NCBI GenBank assembly: GCA_030066245.1
Contig: JASJBY010000116.1
Location: 1-12,236, forward strand
Source of the DNA: Gammaproteobacteria bacterium
Lineage (GTDB): Bacteria; Pseudomonadota; Gammaproteobacteria; JAABTG01
DNA: 12,236 bases
Reading direction: 5' to 3'
How positions within the stretch are numbered: the stretch's first letter is position 1; the number at the start of each line of letters is the position of its first letter. Positions 1 through 7,461 of this stretch are shown one piece after another. The position numbers and the translations under genes were made by a program. The notes below the pieces were generated by a model that worked only from the letters and a program-made list of their open reading frames with translations, was not told the DNA's origin and ran no database searches.

Positions 1-7
1 GCGTTAG

Positions 8-54
8 CTCCGCTAAATCTCGCCAGGCCATCCCTGACCTGGCGAGAAGCGGAG
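8..54. repeat. Strong imperfect hairpin downstream of aapM
   Basis: Bases 18-27 (TCTCGCCAGG) pair perfectly with 38-47 around a 10-base loop. The stem continues, past a 3-base bulge (15-17), with 8-14 (CTCCGCT) pairing to 48-54 (AGCGGAG), for 17 base pairs in all. It lies about 180 bp beyond the aapM stop. No T-run follows on either strand, so it is not a standard intrinsic terminator. It could be a repetitive extragenic palindrome, a processing or stability element at the end of the transcript, or a terminator of another kind. Confidence 0.6.
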
Positions 55-237
55 ATGACGGACTTCCGCTTTCCATGCGCCGCCCGCCATCTACGCCGCT
101 GCGCCAACGCCCCTCCCGAGCTCCTACTCAGGGGCTGACCTGTCCTTGAACGACTTTTGTGCGCAGTTATTTGGGCCTTCGACGAAACCATGCTGACAAC
201 CCGGATCATGGTGAACCACGCTGTCTTTGCTGCCCGC
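55..237. other. Non-coding stretch after aapM; no aapP seen
   Basis: Between the hairpin and the aapM stop I find no credible gene. A minus-strand frame is open from an ATG at 209 to the window edge, but it is rich in Arg and Ser, has no ribosome binding site, and shows no Walker A motif or other ABC ATPase feature. In related operons the ATPase gene aapP begins within a few bases of the aapM stop, so its absence here is notable. It could lie beyond the window. Confidence 0.5.
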
Positions 238-1446
238 TCATTTTCCGTGGCCGGTGTGCAGCTTCTGTTCCAGATGTCGGCTGTAGCGCGACATGCCGAA
301 ACAGAATACCCAGAAGCCGAATCCTGCGAAGAGATAACCTTCCACGGCATACCCGAGCCATTTGGGATCGGTTGCCGCCGCCTGCACGATTCCGAGAAGA
401 TCGAACAGACCGATGATCAACACCAGCGTCGTATCCTTGAACAACGCAATGAATGTATTGACGATGCCTGGGATGACATGCCTCAGAGCCTGGGGCAGCA
501 CGACCAGACCCATCATGCGCCAGTAACCGAGCCCCAGGGCGGCCGCGGCCTCGTACTGGCCTTTGGGAATGGCTTGCAGCCCGCCGCGCACGACCTCCGC
601 CATATATGCGGACTGAAACAGGGTCACGCCGATGAGCGCGCGCAGCAGCTTGTCGAAATTGAGACCCTCGGGCAGGAACAGGGGCAACATCACGGAGGCC
701 ATGAACAGTACCGTGATCAGGGGCACGGCGCGCCAAAGCTCGATGAATGCGACACACAGTGTTCGAATCACGGGCATTTCCGACTGACGGCCCAGTGCCA
801 GCACGATGCCCAGAGGCAATGAAGCGACGATGCCCACGCCGGCGATAATCAGGGTCAGCATCAGGCCGCCCCAGAGGTGAGTTTCCACCACGGGCAATCC
901 GAACCGGCCACCAACAAAAAGCTGCCAAGCCAGCACGGGATAGACCAGTGCCAGGGCCAGGGTGAAGTATCCTTTGCGTCTCGTGCGGCGGAAGAATAGG
1001 GGGGCCGCCATCAGCACCAGGGCGCCGAAGGCTGTGTTCACCCGCCAGCGCTCGGCCTCAGGGTAAAACCCATATAAGAACTGACCGAAGCGAGCCTTGA
1101 CGAATACCCAGCAGGCTCCTTCCCCAGTGCAGTCGGCGCGGGTCTCGCCACGCCAGCTTGCGTCGATCAGCAGCCATGAGAAAAGCGGCGGCACCCAAAG
1201 ATAGAGCAGGTAGACGGCAAGCAGGGTAAGCGCCGTGTTCAGGGGGGTGGAAAAAAGGTTCTGGCGCAGCCAGCCGATGACCCCGATCTCTGTCCGCCGC
1301 GGAGACAGCTCCGCGGCAGCCGTCGCTGGAGGACCGTCCGGCCCGGCCCCGGATTGCAGCGAGCTTTCGTTGCTGCCTGATGCTTTGCCTGGCTCGCGTG
1401 CCGACCCCTGGGAAGAGATGGAGGCGGATGGCTTTTCAGCGTTCAT
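238..1446 (-). CDS. aapM: General L-amino-acid ABC transporter permease AapM
   Basis: Inner-membrane permease of the Aap/Bzt-type polar amino acid importer, which with AapQ forms the translocation channel. The 402-residue protein has a Ser/Ala/Gly/Pro-rich N-terminal tail (about 1-50), then hydrophobic segments near 68-95, 140-151 and 161-178. The conserved permease domain runs from about 190 to the end. The EAA loop, which docks the ATPase, starts at residue 299 (EAAAALGLGYWRMMGLVVLP). The segment CWVFVKARFGQFLYGFYPE (112-130) is what I recognise as typical of AapM rather than AapQ. The start has a weak ribosome binding site, and a start further inside the tail is possible. Unusually, about 400 bp separate it from aapQ, and no aapP follows within the window. 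Identification is by family resemblance and operon order. Confidence 0.9.
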   Translation of the reverse strand: MNAEKPSASISSQGSAREPGKASGSNESSLQSGAGPDGPPATAAAELSPRRTEIGVIGWLRQNLFSTPLNTALTLLAVYLLYLWVPPLFSWLLIDASWRGETRADCTGEGACWVFVKARFGQFLYGFYPEAERWRVNTAFGALVLMAAPLFFRRTRRKGYFTLALALVYPVLAWQLFVGGRFGLPVVETHLWGGLMLTLIIAGVGIVASLPLGIVLALGRQSEMPVIRTLCVAFIELWRAVPLITVLFMASVMLPLFLPEGLNFDKLLRALIGVTLFQSAYMAEVVRGGLQAIPKGQYEAAAALGLGYWRMMGLVVLPQALRHVIPGIVNTFIALFKDTTLVLIIGLFDLLGIVQAAATDPKWLGYAVEGYLFAGFGFWVFCFGMSRYSRHLEQKLHTGHGK

Positions 1447-1843
1447 CCAGAGCCTGTCCGTGTCGCGTGCGCATCACATCTGCAATGGTGTCGAGACCAG
1501 CGCCGGGCGATGCCGAACTAGAGTCGACGCAGGCCCATGCATGTTGCGCCAATGCGCGTGTCACTGTATTTTGCTTCGCCAAGGTTTCGCTGAATCCGCT
1601 ATGGCCTACTCAACCTGCTTACCAGAGACGGTGAATGCAGGTGGCCGCACCCAGGTCAAAGTCGACGACCTTGAAGTGGGCGTAATCTACTATTTCGTCG
1701 TGACGGCATATACGGCCGATGGCACTGAGAGCAGTCACTCCAAGTCCGTGGCTCTTAAGCTCCTGCCGTAACCTGCGCATAGCTGCTACCCTGCCTGTTC
1801 GGTGGTGTAACCCTGTTCGGGGAACCTCCGTCATGGGCCTGGG
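1447..1843. other. Long aapQ-aapM intergenic gap
   Basis: The 397 bp between the aapQ stop and the aapM start are far more than is usual between these co-transcribed permease genes. Apart from the fibronectin-like fragment on the plus strand, I see no complete gene, no convincing terminator and no clear promoter for aapM. The gap is best explained as an insertion of foreign DNA that has since decayed. No flanking inverted repeats or target-site duplication could be seen. Confidence 0.55.
1601..1771 (+). pseudogene. Fibronectin type III domain fragment (gene remnant)
   Basis: Read on the plus strand this stretch encodes 56 residues whose C-terminal two thirds resemble the second half of a bacterial fibronectin type III domain. 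A VNAGGRTQVKVDDLEVG stretch (11-27) is followed by YYFVVTAYTADGTESSHS (30-47) and a Leu-Pro end. The frame stays open upstream, but there it only mirrors the aapM start, and none of the three frames between 1447 and 1600 shows the N-terminal half of the domain. The ATG at 1601 has no ribosome binding site. I infer the tail of a decayed or truncated secreted-protein gene, stranded between aapQ and aapM on the opposite strand. A short functional protein is less likely. The similarity is judged by eye. Confidence 0.5.
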
Positions 1844-2995
1844 CTATCGTTCCACCAGCGCCACGCGCCGGTTGTACCAGTTCATGGTGGCCGCGATCGT
1901 CAGGCTGATAGTGAGGTAAACGGCCATGGTGATGGCGATGACTTCTATGGCCTGGCCCGTCTGGTTGAGAACCGTCCCCGCGAACACGGAGACCAGGTCG
2001 GGGTAACCGACCGCCGCGGCCAGGGAGGAGTTCTTGGTCAGATTTAAATACTGGTTGGTCAGCGGGGGAATGATGACTCGCATGGCTTGCGGTATCACCA
2101 CGAGGCGCAGGGTCTGAAGCGGGCGAAGCCCCAACGCATGCGCCGCCTCGGTCTGGCCATGGCTCACGGACAGGATTCCGGCTCGCACGATCTCCGCGAT
2201 AAACGCCGCGGTGTAAACGGAGAGGGCAATCAGCAGGGCCATGAACTCGGGGATCAGCACCAGGCCTCCCCGGAAATTGAAGCCCTTCAGGACCGGCAGT
2301 TCCCAGCTCACGGGAAAGCCCGTCACCAGGGCGGCCACAAGCAGGGGGCCCAGCAGGAGAGCGAGCGAGGCGTACATGCTGTGAAAGGCGCGGCCCGTTC
2401 TGTCCTGCCGCCGCCGGGCCCAGCGTACGAGCAGAATAATGGAAAGGACGCTGAGCGACAGCGTCGCCGGAATCCACCAGAAGCTCTCTTCAGGCACCGG
2501 CTTTGGGAGGTAAAGGCCCCGCACGTTCAGAAAAACGACGTCCCCGACCGCCAGACTCTGGCGAGGGCCAGGCAGCGTCTGCAGGACGGCGAAATACCAG
2601 AAGAAGATCTGCAGCAGGAGCGGTATGTTGCGAAATACCTCGATGTAGGTGGCAGCCAGCCGCGACACCAGCCAGTTGTGCGACAGGCGCGCGATGCCGA
2701 CCAGAAAGCCCAGGAATGTGGCCAGGGCAATGCCGAGAGCCGACACGAGCAAGGTATTCAGTAACCCAACCAGGAATGCGCGACCGTAGGACGACTCTTC
2801 ACTGAAGTCGACAAGCGTCTGGATGATCCCGAAGCCGGCTGTGGAAGACAGGAAGTCGAAGCCCGAGGTAATACCCCGGCGCTCCAGGTTGGTGAGGGTA
2901 TTATCGAGAATAAAGAGAGCGAGGCCGATGACGCCGGCCAGGACCAAGGCCTGAAACAGGAGTGCCCGAAGCCGGGGGTCACGCCAGACGCGCAT
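1844..2995 (-). CDS. aapQ: General L-amino-acid ABC transporter permease AapQ
   Basis: Inner-membrane permease subunit, partner of AapM. The 383-residue protein has an N-terminal membrane segment (about 11-30), then the conserved permease entry region near 70-135 including FRNIPLLLQIFFWYF (121-135). Further hydrophobic segments lie at 174-191 and 205-226. The C-terminal permease domain carries the EAA loop from residue 283 (EAAHALGLRPLQTLRLVVIP). Length and layout fit AapQ, whose two-part permease region is interrupted by an extra membrane segment. The ATG at 2995 is preceded by an in-frame TGA two codons upstream, so the start cannot move far upstream. No strong ribosome binding site is visible, which fits the lower expression usual for permeases than for their binding protein. 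Confidence 0.92.
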   Translation of the reverse strand: MRVWRDPRLRALLFQALVLAGVIGLALFILDNTLTNLERRGITSGFDFLSSTAGFGIIQTLVDFSEESSYGRAFLVGLLNTLLVSALGIALATFLGFLVGIARLSHNWLVSRLAATYIEVFRNIPLLLQIFFWYFAVLQTLPGPRQSLAVGDVVFLNVRGLYLPKPVPEESFWWIPATLSLSVLSIILLVRWARRRQDRTGRAFHSMYASLALLLGPLLVAALVTGFPVSWELPVLKGFNFRGGLVLIPEFMALLIALSVYTAAFIAEIVRAGILSVSHGQTEAAHALGLRPLQTLRLVVIPQAMRVIIPPLTNQYLNLTKNSSLAAAVGYPDLVSVFAGTVLNQTGQAIEVIAITMAVYLTISLTIAATMNWYNRRVALVER

Positions 2996-3141
2996 TCGTC
3001 AACGAATCTTCGTGTCGAAGCTCTCCGTTCTTGAACGCCCCTTCGAATGGACGCAGGGGAGAGGCTGACGGCGGGCCTTAAAGTGAAGCCTTGCCACTGC
3101 CGTGATGGGGGTTGTCACTCTTGCTGGCATACGGGCAGTGC
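2996..3141. other. aapJ-aapQ spacer with inverted repeats
   Basis: This 146-bp gap carries a 7-bp inverted repeat just after the aapJ stop, CACTGCC at 3095-3101 and GGCAGTG at 3134-3140, enclosing a smaller GTGA/TCAC pair. A second short dyad, ATTCGT-CA-ACGAAT (2994-3007), overlaps the aapQ start codon. Stem-loops between a binding-protein gene and its permease genes commonly favour the binding-protein message. That role here is inference, since the arms are short. Confidence 0.35.
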
Positions 3142-4167
3142 TCACCGAACGGGCGGCGCATACTGAAGCCCGCCCTTGCTCCAGAGCTTGTTCAGACCGC
3201 GGTCGATTTGCAGCGGAGAGTCGGCGCCCAGGTTGCGCTCGAAAACCTCGCCATAGTTGCCCACCTGGCTCACGATGTCGTAGGCCCAGCTGTTGCCTAG
3301 CCGCAGGGCCTTTCCCTTGTCACCCTCGACACCCATCAGCCGGCGAACCGCCGGAGAGCGACTGGAAGCTTTTAAACGGCCTGCATTCCCCGAGTCGATG
3401 CCCAGTTCCTCTGCGTTGACCATGGCGAACAGGGACCATTTGACGATGTTGAACCATGCGTCATCGCCCTGTCGCACCACCGGGCCCAACGGCTCTTTGG
3501 AGATGACCTCCGGGAGGACCACATGCTCGGTCGGCGCGCGCAGCTTGATCCGGTGCGCGTAGAGCTGGGAGCGGTCCGAAGTCAAGGCATCGCAGCGGCC
3601 GGCTTCGTACGCGGCGAGAGTTTCGTCGGACTTCTCGAAAACCACGGGCGAATACTCCAAGCCGTTGCTGCGAAAATAATCCCCCAGGTTGAGCTCGGTC
3701 GTGGTGCCGGTCTGAACGCAAACAGAAGCGCCCGCCAGGTCCAGAGCGCTCGTCACCCCCAGATCCCTGCGAACGAGAAATCCCTGACCGTCATAGTACG
3801 TCACGCCGGTGAAATTGAGGCCCAGTGCGGCGTCCCTGGTGAGGGTCCAGGTGGTGTTGCGGGAGAGCACATCCACCTCACCGGATTGCAGCGCTGTCAG
3901 TCGTTCCTTGGCGGAAAGGGGTGTGAATCTAACCTTGCTCGCATCCCCGAACACGGCCGCCGCGACCGCCCGGCACACGTCCACGTCTATTCCCGTCCAC
4001 CTGCCTTTGTCGTCCGGACTGGAGAAGCCGGGCAGGCCGTTGTGAACACCGCAGGTCAGATAGCCCTTGTCTTTGACGGTATCCAACGTTTGCCCCGCCA
4101 CGGCGGCCTGCGCCAGCACGACTAACGCCACAGCGGTGCTCAAGAAAATTTTTGCCTTGAATTTCAA
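3142..4167 (-). CDS. aapJ: Periplasmic general L-amino-acid-binding protein AapJ
   Basis: Solute-binding subunit of the Aap importer: it captures amino acids in the periplasm and delivers them to AapQM. I start it at TTG (4167-4165). A GGAG ribosome binding site lies 7 bases upstream, and the protein then opens with MKFKAK, a hydrophobic core and an AVA cleavage site after residue 24, an ideal signal peptide. This gives 341 residues, the usual AapJ length. An ATG further upstream (4272) would add 35 Arg-rich residues with no signal-peptide character. The mature protein is a type II binding fold; GYLTCGVHNGLPGFSSPDDKG and GIDVDVCRAVAAAVFGD near its N-terminus are typical of AapJ. SVCVQTGTTTELNL marks the second lobe. 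It is the first gene of the aap operon and divergent from the 4476 gene. Confidence 0.93.
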   Translation of the reverse strand: MKFKAKIFLSTAVALVVLAQAAVAGQTLDTVKDKGYLTCGVHNGLPGFSSPDDKGRWTGIDVDVCRAVAAAVFGDASKVRFTPLSAKERLTALQSGEVDVLSRNTTWTLTRDAALGLNFTGVTYYDGQGFLVRRDLGVTSALDLAGASVCVQTGTTTELNLGDYFRSNGLEYSPVVFEKSDETLAAYEAGRCDALTSDRSQLYAHRIKLRAPTEHVVLPEVISKEPLGPVVRQGDDAWFNIVKWSLFAMVNAEELGIDSGNAGRLKASSRSPAVRRLMGVEGDKGKALRLGNSWAYDIVSQVGNYGEVFERNLGADSPLQIDRGLNKLWSKGGLQYAPPVR

Positions 4168-4174
4168 TTCTTGT

Positions 4175-4178
4175 CTCC
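4175..4178 (-). promoter_or_regulatory. Ribosome binding site fixing the aapJ TTG start
   Basis: GGAG on the minus strand lies 7 bases before TTG at 4167. It is the only good Shine-Dalgarno match near the 5' end of the gene and supports the TTG start over the more distant upstream ATG. Confidence 0.7.
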
Positions 4179-4464
4179 GTGATTGCGGTATCCGGACACG
4201 CCGCCGCGCCAAGACTAGCAAATGCCTGTCGGGCGGCTCAAGCGGACATGTCCCGACCGAACTCAGGGCCAATAGCCGAATAGGACAGATTGTTCATGAG
4301 GAAGACCGGCTCGGTGAAGCCGATGCGTTGAGTTTGCCAACATAATCTGCGCTCCGAGGTCCGCCTGGTGAGAAATCCGGGCTAGACTCAGGCTAGGCAT
4401 TCGGTGCCTTCTCCACAGCTCGGTGGTCTCAGAGCGCCGCGAGGGGCGTCCAAGGCAAGGTCAA
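4179..4464. other. Divergent intergenic region between aapJ and the EEP-family gene
   Basis: This stretch should hold both divergent promoters, but none stands out. For aapJ the best sigma-70 candidate by eye is TTGAGC (4241-4236) and TAGTCT (4217-4212), 18 bases apart on the minus strand, which is a weak match. I saw no convincing sigma-54 site. A GGCTAG direct repeat at 4380-4385 and 4391-4396 is spaced by one helical turn, meaning unknown. No gene is supported here. Confidence 0.35.
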
Positions 4465-4469
4465 GGGAG
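4465..4469 (+). promoter_or_regulatory. Ribosome binding site deciding the EEP gene start
   Basis: GGGAG lies 6 bases before GTG 4476 and 12 bases before ATG 4482. The spacing favours the GTG start, though both are in frame and two codons apart. Confidence 0.5.
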
Positions 4470-4475
4470 CAACTT

Positions 4476-5219
4476 GTGTCAATGAGGCTGGTTACTTACA
4501 ACATGCATCGGGCCATCGGCGTCGATCGGCGCTTTCGGCTGGATCGCGTGGTCGACATTCTGGATCATCACCAGCCCGACATCGTCCTGCTCCAGGAGGT
4601 GGATCTCGGCGTGCCGCGGTCTCTGCGTCTGGACCTGGCCTGGGAGCTGGCCAGCGCCTTGGAGTACCCCTACTACGCCGCCGGATACAACGTGTCCCTG
4701 TGGGAAGGGCGTTACGGCAATGCCACGCTCAGCCGCTTTCCGATTCTCGAGGAACGCAATATTGATCTGACGGTGGGCTTCAAAAAGCCGCGCGGCTGCC
4801 ACTACACGCGCATCGACCTGGGAGAATTCTCGGAGCGGCCCGACTGCCTGGAGCTGTTCAACCTGCATCTGGGGCTGTCGGCGCTTGAGAGGGTCCGTCA
4901 AGTCGGCCTGCTGGCCCGCTCGCAGGACTTCCGGCGGGTGGATGCGGACACGCCCTGCGTGGTGGGCGGTGATTTCAACGACTGGCGCAGCATGCTGACG
5001 CCCATATTCACGGACGTCATGGGCTTCGAGTGCGCGACCGATTACAGGAGCGGCAACCGTCAGGCCATGCCCACCTATCCTTCATTCTCCCCGCGAGGCG
5101 GGCTGGACAAGATCTTCTTCCGCGGCCCCGTGCAGACCGCCGGGGCGCGGGTCTGTCGCATGAAAGTCTCCAAAGTTGCCAGCGACCATCTGCCGGTGGT
5201 CACTGATTTCGAGTTTTGA
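4476..5219 (+). CDS. Endonuclease/exonuclease/phosphatase superfamily protein
   Basis: Metal-dependent phosphoesterase of the EEP (DNase I-like) fold; the substrate may be a nucleic acid, phospholipid or sugar phosphate and cannot be told from sequence. Numbering from the GTG start (247 residues), the active-site set is complete. It comprises Asn9 in TYNMH, Glu41 in LLQEVD, His131 in FNLHLGLS, Asp166 and Asn168 in GGDFNDW, Asp211 in GGLDKIF, and Asp237-His238 in SDHLP. I prefer GTG at 4476 because a GGGAG site (4465-4469) lies 6 bases upstream; ATG at 4482 is the alternative, and a longer start at 4404 would add an unconserved tail. There is no signal peptide, so it is probably cytoplasmic. 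It converges on glgB and the stop codons overlap by 20 bp. A link to glucan metabolism is not evident. Confidence 0.88.
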   Translation: MSMRLVTYNMHRAIGVDRRFRLDRVVDILDHHQPDIVLLQEVDLGVPRSLRLDLAWELASALEYPYYAAGYNVSLWEGRYGNATLSRFPILEERNIDLTVGFKKPRGCHYTRIDLGEFSERPDCLELFNLHLGLSALERVRQVGLLARSQDFRRVDADTPCVVGGDFNDWRSMLTPIFTDVMGFECATDYRSGNRQAMPTYPSFSPRGGLDKIFFRGPVQTAGARVCRMKVSKVASDHLPVVTDFEF

Positions 5220-7452
5220 TCCCGGCTGCTTCGGTGTCGGGCTCGTCCGAGGCGATCGTCTTCGGCTCGGGCACATGCTCGAGCACCACGGCGCCCAACG
5301 GCGGAACGGTCATGGAGATGGAGTAGGGGCGGCCCATCCACTCTTCCTTCCTGGCGATAATTGATTCGCCCCCGTTGCCAATATTTGCACCACCGTAGAA
5401 ACTCGAGTCGGAGTTGACAACCTCCAGATACGCGCCGGCGGCGGGTACCCCGAGCCGGTAGTCATGTCTTGGTACCGGCGTCAGGTTCAACACCACCAGC
5501 ACGAACTCACTACCCGCTTTGCGCAGGTAGCTCAGCAAGGACTGCTGGGCGTCGTTGCAGTCGATCCACTCGAACCCCTCCCAGTCGAACTCGTGGTGGT
5601 AAAGTGCCCGCGTGTTTCGGTACAGCGCATTGAGGTCCTTGACGAGTCGCTGCATGCCCTCGTGCAATGGATAATCCAGCACGTACCAGTCGAGCACGCC
5701 AGCACTGTTCCACTCCAGTCCCTGGGCGAACTCCGTACCCATGAACAGCAGTTTTTTACCCGGGTGAGTGAACATGTAAGTGTAGAGAACCCGCAAATTG
5801 GCGAACCTCTGCCATTCATCGCCCGGCATCTTGTTCAGCATCGACTGCTTGCCGTGGACGACTTCGTCATGGGAGAAGGGCAGAAGGAAGTTCTCGGTGA
5901 AGGCGTAAAGCATGCTGAAGGTCAGCATGTCATGGTGATACTGGCGATGAATGGGATCGTAAGCCATGTAGCGCAGGGTGTCGTTCATCCAGCCCATGTT
6001 CCATTTCAGGTCGAAGCCGAGCCCGCCGAGGTAGGTCGGCCGGGTCACCTGAGGCCAGGCGGTGGATTCCTCGGCGATAATCAGCACGCCGGGGCATTCG
6101 GAGTGGACCACGGTGTTGAGCTCCCGTAGGAAGTCAATGGCTTCGAGGTTCTCCCGACCGCCATACTGATTCGGCACCCATTCCGTGCGTGAATAATCCA
6201 GATACAGCATGGAGGCCACCGCGTCCACGCGCACCCCGTCCAGGTGATACTCCTCCAGCCAGAAAAGCGCGCTGGACAGGAGAAAATTCTTAACCTCATT
6301 CCGGCTGTAGTTGAAGATCAGAGTGGACCAATCCAGGTGTTCCCCGCGCCGGGGATCGGCATGCTCGTAGAGCGGTGTGCCGTCGAAACGGGCGAGTCCG
6401 TGGGCGTCCTTCGGAAAGTGGGCAGGGACCCAGTCCAGCAGTACCCCGATGTTGTGCTGGTGCATGTAGTCAACGAAGTACCGAAAGTCATCGGGTTTGC
6501 CGAAACGACTGGTGGGTGCATAGTAGCCGGTGGCCTGGTATCCCCATGAGAGGTCGAAGGGATGTTCCGTGATGGGTAGCAGCTCGATGTGTGTGAAACC
6601 CATCTCTGTGACGTATTTGGCCAGACGCCGGGCCAACTCCCGGTAGTCGAGAAACTCTCCTTCCACGCCTCGCTGCCAGGAATTGAGGTGGACCTCGTAC
6701 ACCGACATGGGCTCATGCTGCCAGTCGGCCGTCTCCCGCTGCCGCATCCAGTCATTGTCCCGCCACTCGTAGCTCGGCACCGGGCAAACGATGGAGGCCG
6801 TGCCGGGTCTCAGCTCGAAGTGCTGGCCATAGGGATCGGCTTTCAGAAACGGTGTGTCGCTCTCGCGGCTGCGCACCTCGAACTTGTAATAGACGCCCGA
6901 GCCCAGGTCGGGAATGAACAGCTCCCACACGCCCTTGCCCTCGAAGACCCGCATGGGATGGCGACGACCGTCCCAGTTGTTGAAGTCTCCAACGACGCTC
7001 ACCCGCTCGGCGTTGGGGGCCCAGACGGCAAACAGCACGCCGGCTACACCATCCACCTGGTGTTCGTGAGCGCCCATGAACCGGTACGCATGCCAGTGCT
7101 TCCCCTCGCCGAAGAGGTGCATGTCGAAGTCGGAGAGCTGGGGGGGATAGCAGTAGGGGTCGTGGGCGATGTGTTCATGGTGGCTCTGGTCTTTCCAGAT
7201 GAGCCGATAGCGCTCGGGCACCTGGTCCGCGCCGCCCCGCCATTCGAACATGTCCGTATCCGGCACCCGGGTCAGGGCCAGCCCTCCCTCCGCTATGCTG
7301 ACCTCTACCGCCATCGGAATGTAGGCACGGACCACTACTTGGTCGCCCTGCACGTGGCGGCCGAGCACGCTGAAGGGGGAGTGATGGCGGGCCTCGATGA
7401 TGCGCTGCAGGTCCGTATCAAGGCGGGCCGGTGTCTCGACGTTGCTGCTCAT
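5200..7452 (-). CDS. glgB: 1,4-alpha-glucan branching enzyme GlgB (GH13)
   Basis: Transfers alpha-1,4 glucan segments to make alpha-1,6 branches in glycogen. The 750-residue protein has the full architecture: an N-terminal N1 domain (about 15-115), a CBM48 domain (about 130-225, with FAVWAPNAERVSVVGDFNNW), the GH13 barrel (about 250-640) and a C-terminal all-beta domain. The four GH13 regions are intact: DWVPAHF at 340-346, GVRVDAVASM with nucleophile Asp410, IIAEEST with acid/base Glu461, and FSHDE with Asp529. The last 20 residues (KTIASDEPDTEAAGIKTRNQ) look like an unconserved tail, and the gene end overlaps the convergent neighbour by 20 bp. The ATG has a GAGG site 6 bases upstream and lies 9 bases beyond the stop of the preceding GH57 gene, so the two are probably translated together. 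Confidence 0.97.
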   Translation of the reverse strand: MSSNVETPARLDTDLQRIIEARHHSPFSVLGRHVQGDQVVVRAYIPMAVEVSIAEGGLALTRVPDTDMFEWRGGADQVPERYRLIWKDQSHHEHIAHDPYCYPPQLSDFDMHLFGEGKHWHAYRFMGAHEHQVDGVAGVLFAVWAPNAERVSVVGDFNNWDGRRHPMRVFEGKGVWELFIPDLGSGVYYKFEVRSRESDTPFLKADPYGQHFELRPGTASIVCPVPSYEWRDNDWMRQRETADWQHEPMSVYEVHLNSWQRGVEGEFLDYRELARRLAKYVTEMGFTHIELLPITEHPFDLSWGYQATGYYAPTSRFGKPDDFRYFVDYMHQHNIGVLLDWVPAHFPKDAHGLARFDGTPLYEHADPRRGEHLDWSTLIFNYSRNEVKNFLLSSALFWLEEYHLDGVRVDAVASMLYLDYSRTEWVPNQYGGRENLEAIDFLRELNTVVHSECPGVLIIAEESTAWPQVTRPTYLGGLGFDLKWNMGWMNDTLRYMAYDPIHRQYHHDMLTFSMLYAFTENFLLPFSHDEVVHGKQSMLNKMPGDEWQRFANLRVLYTYMFTHPGKKLLFMGTEFAQGLEWNSAGVLDWYVLDYPLHEGMQRLVKDLNALYRNTRALYHHEFDWEGFEWIDCNDAQQSLLSYLRKAGSEFVLVVLNLTPVPRHDYRLGVPAAGAYLEVVNSDSSFYGGANIGNGGESIIARKEEWMGRPYSISMTVPPLGAVVLEHVPEPKTIASDEPDTEAAGIKTRNQ

Positions 7453-7461
7453 GGGTTGCCT

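Noticed and set aside
1..54. Possible integron attC-like site
   Set aside because: The hairpin and a nearby GTTAGCT looked suggestive, but the matching core sites (RYYYAAC and GTTRRRY) are not both present, and no integrase or cassette is in the window.
1..209. Minus-strand frame open to the window edge, considered as the start of aapP
   Set aside because: The translation is Arg/Ser-rich with no ABC ATPase features, there is no ribosome binding site, and a strong hairpin sits inside it.
157..822. Plus-strand open frame of 221 codons over the end of aapM
   Set aside because: It is antisense to the conserved permease domain. Its translation is Gln/His-rich with no motif, as expected from mirroring a hydrophobic protein.
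206..928. Second minus-strand open frame of 240 codons over aapM
   Set aside because: It is in another frame of the same strand as aapM, Arg-rich, without membrane segments or known motifs. aapM itself explains the region.
4329..4344. TTGAGT and TAATCT as a plus-strand promoter for the EEP gene
   Set aside because: The two hexamers are only about 9 bases apart, too close for sigma-70.
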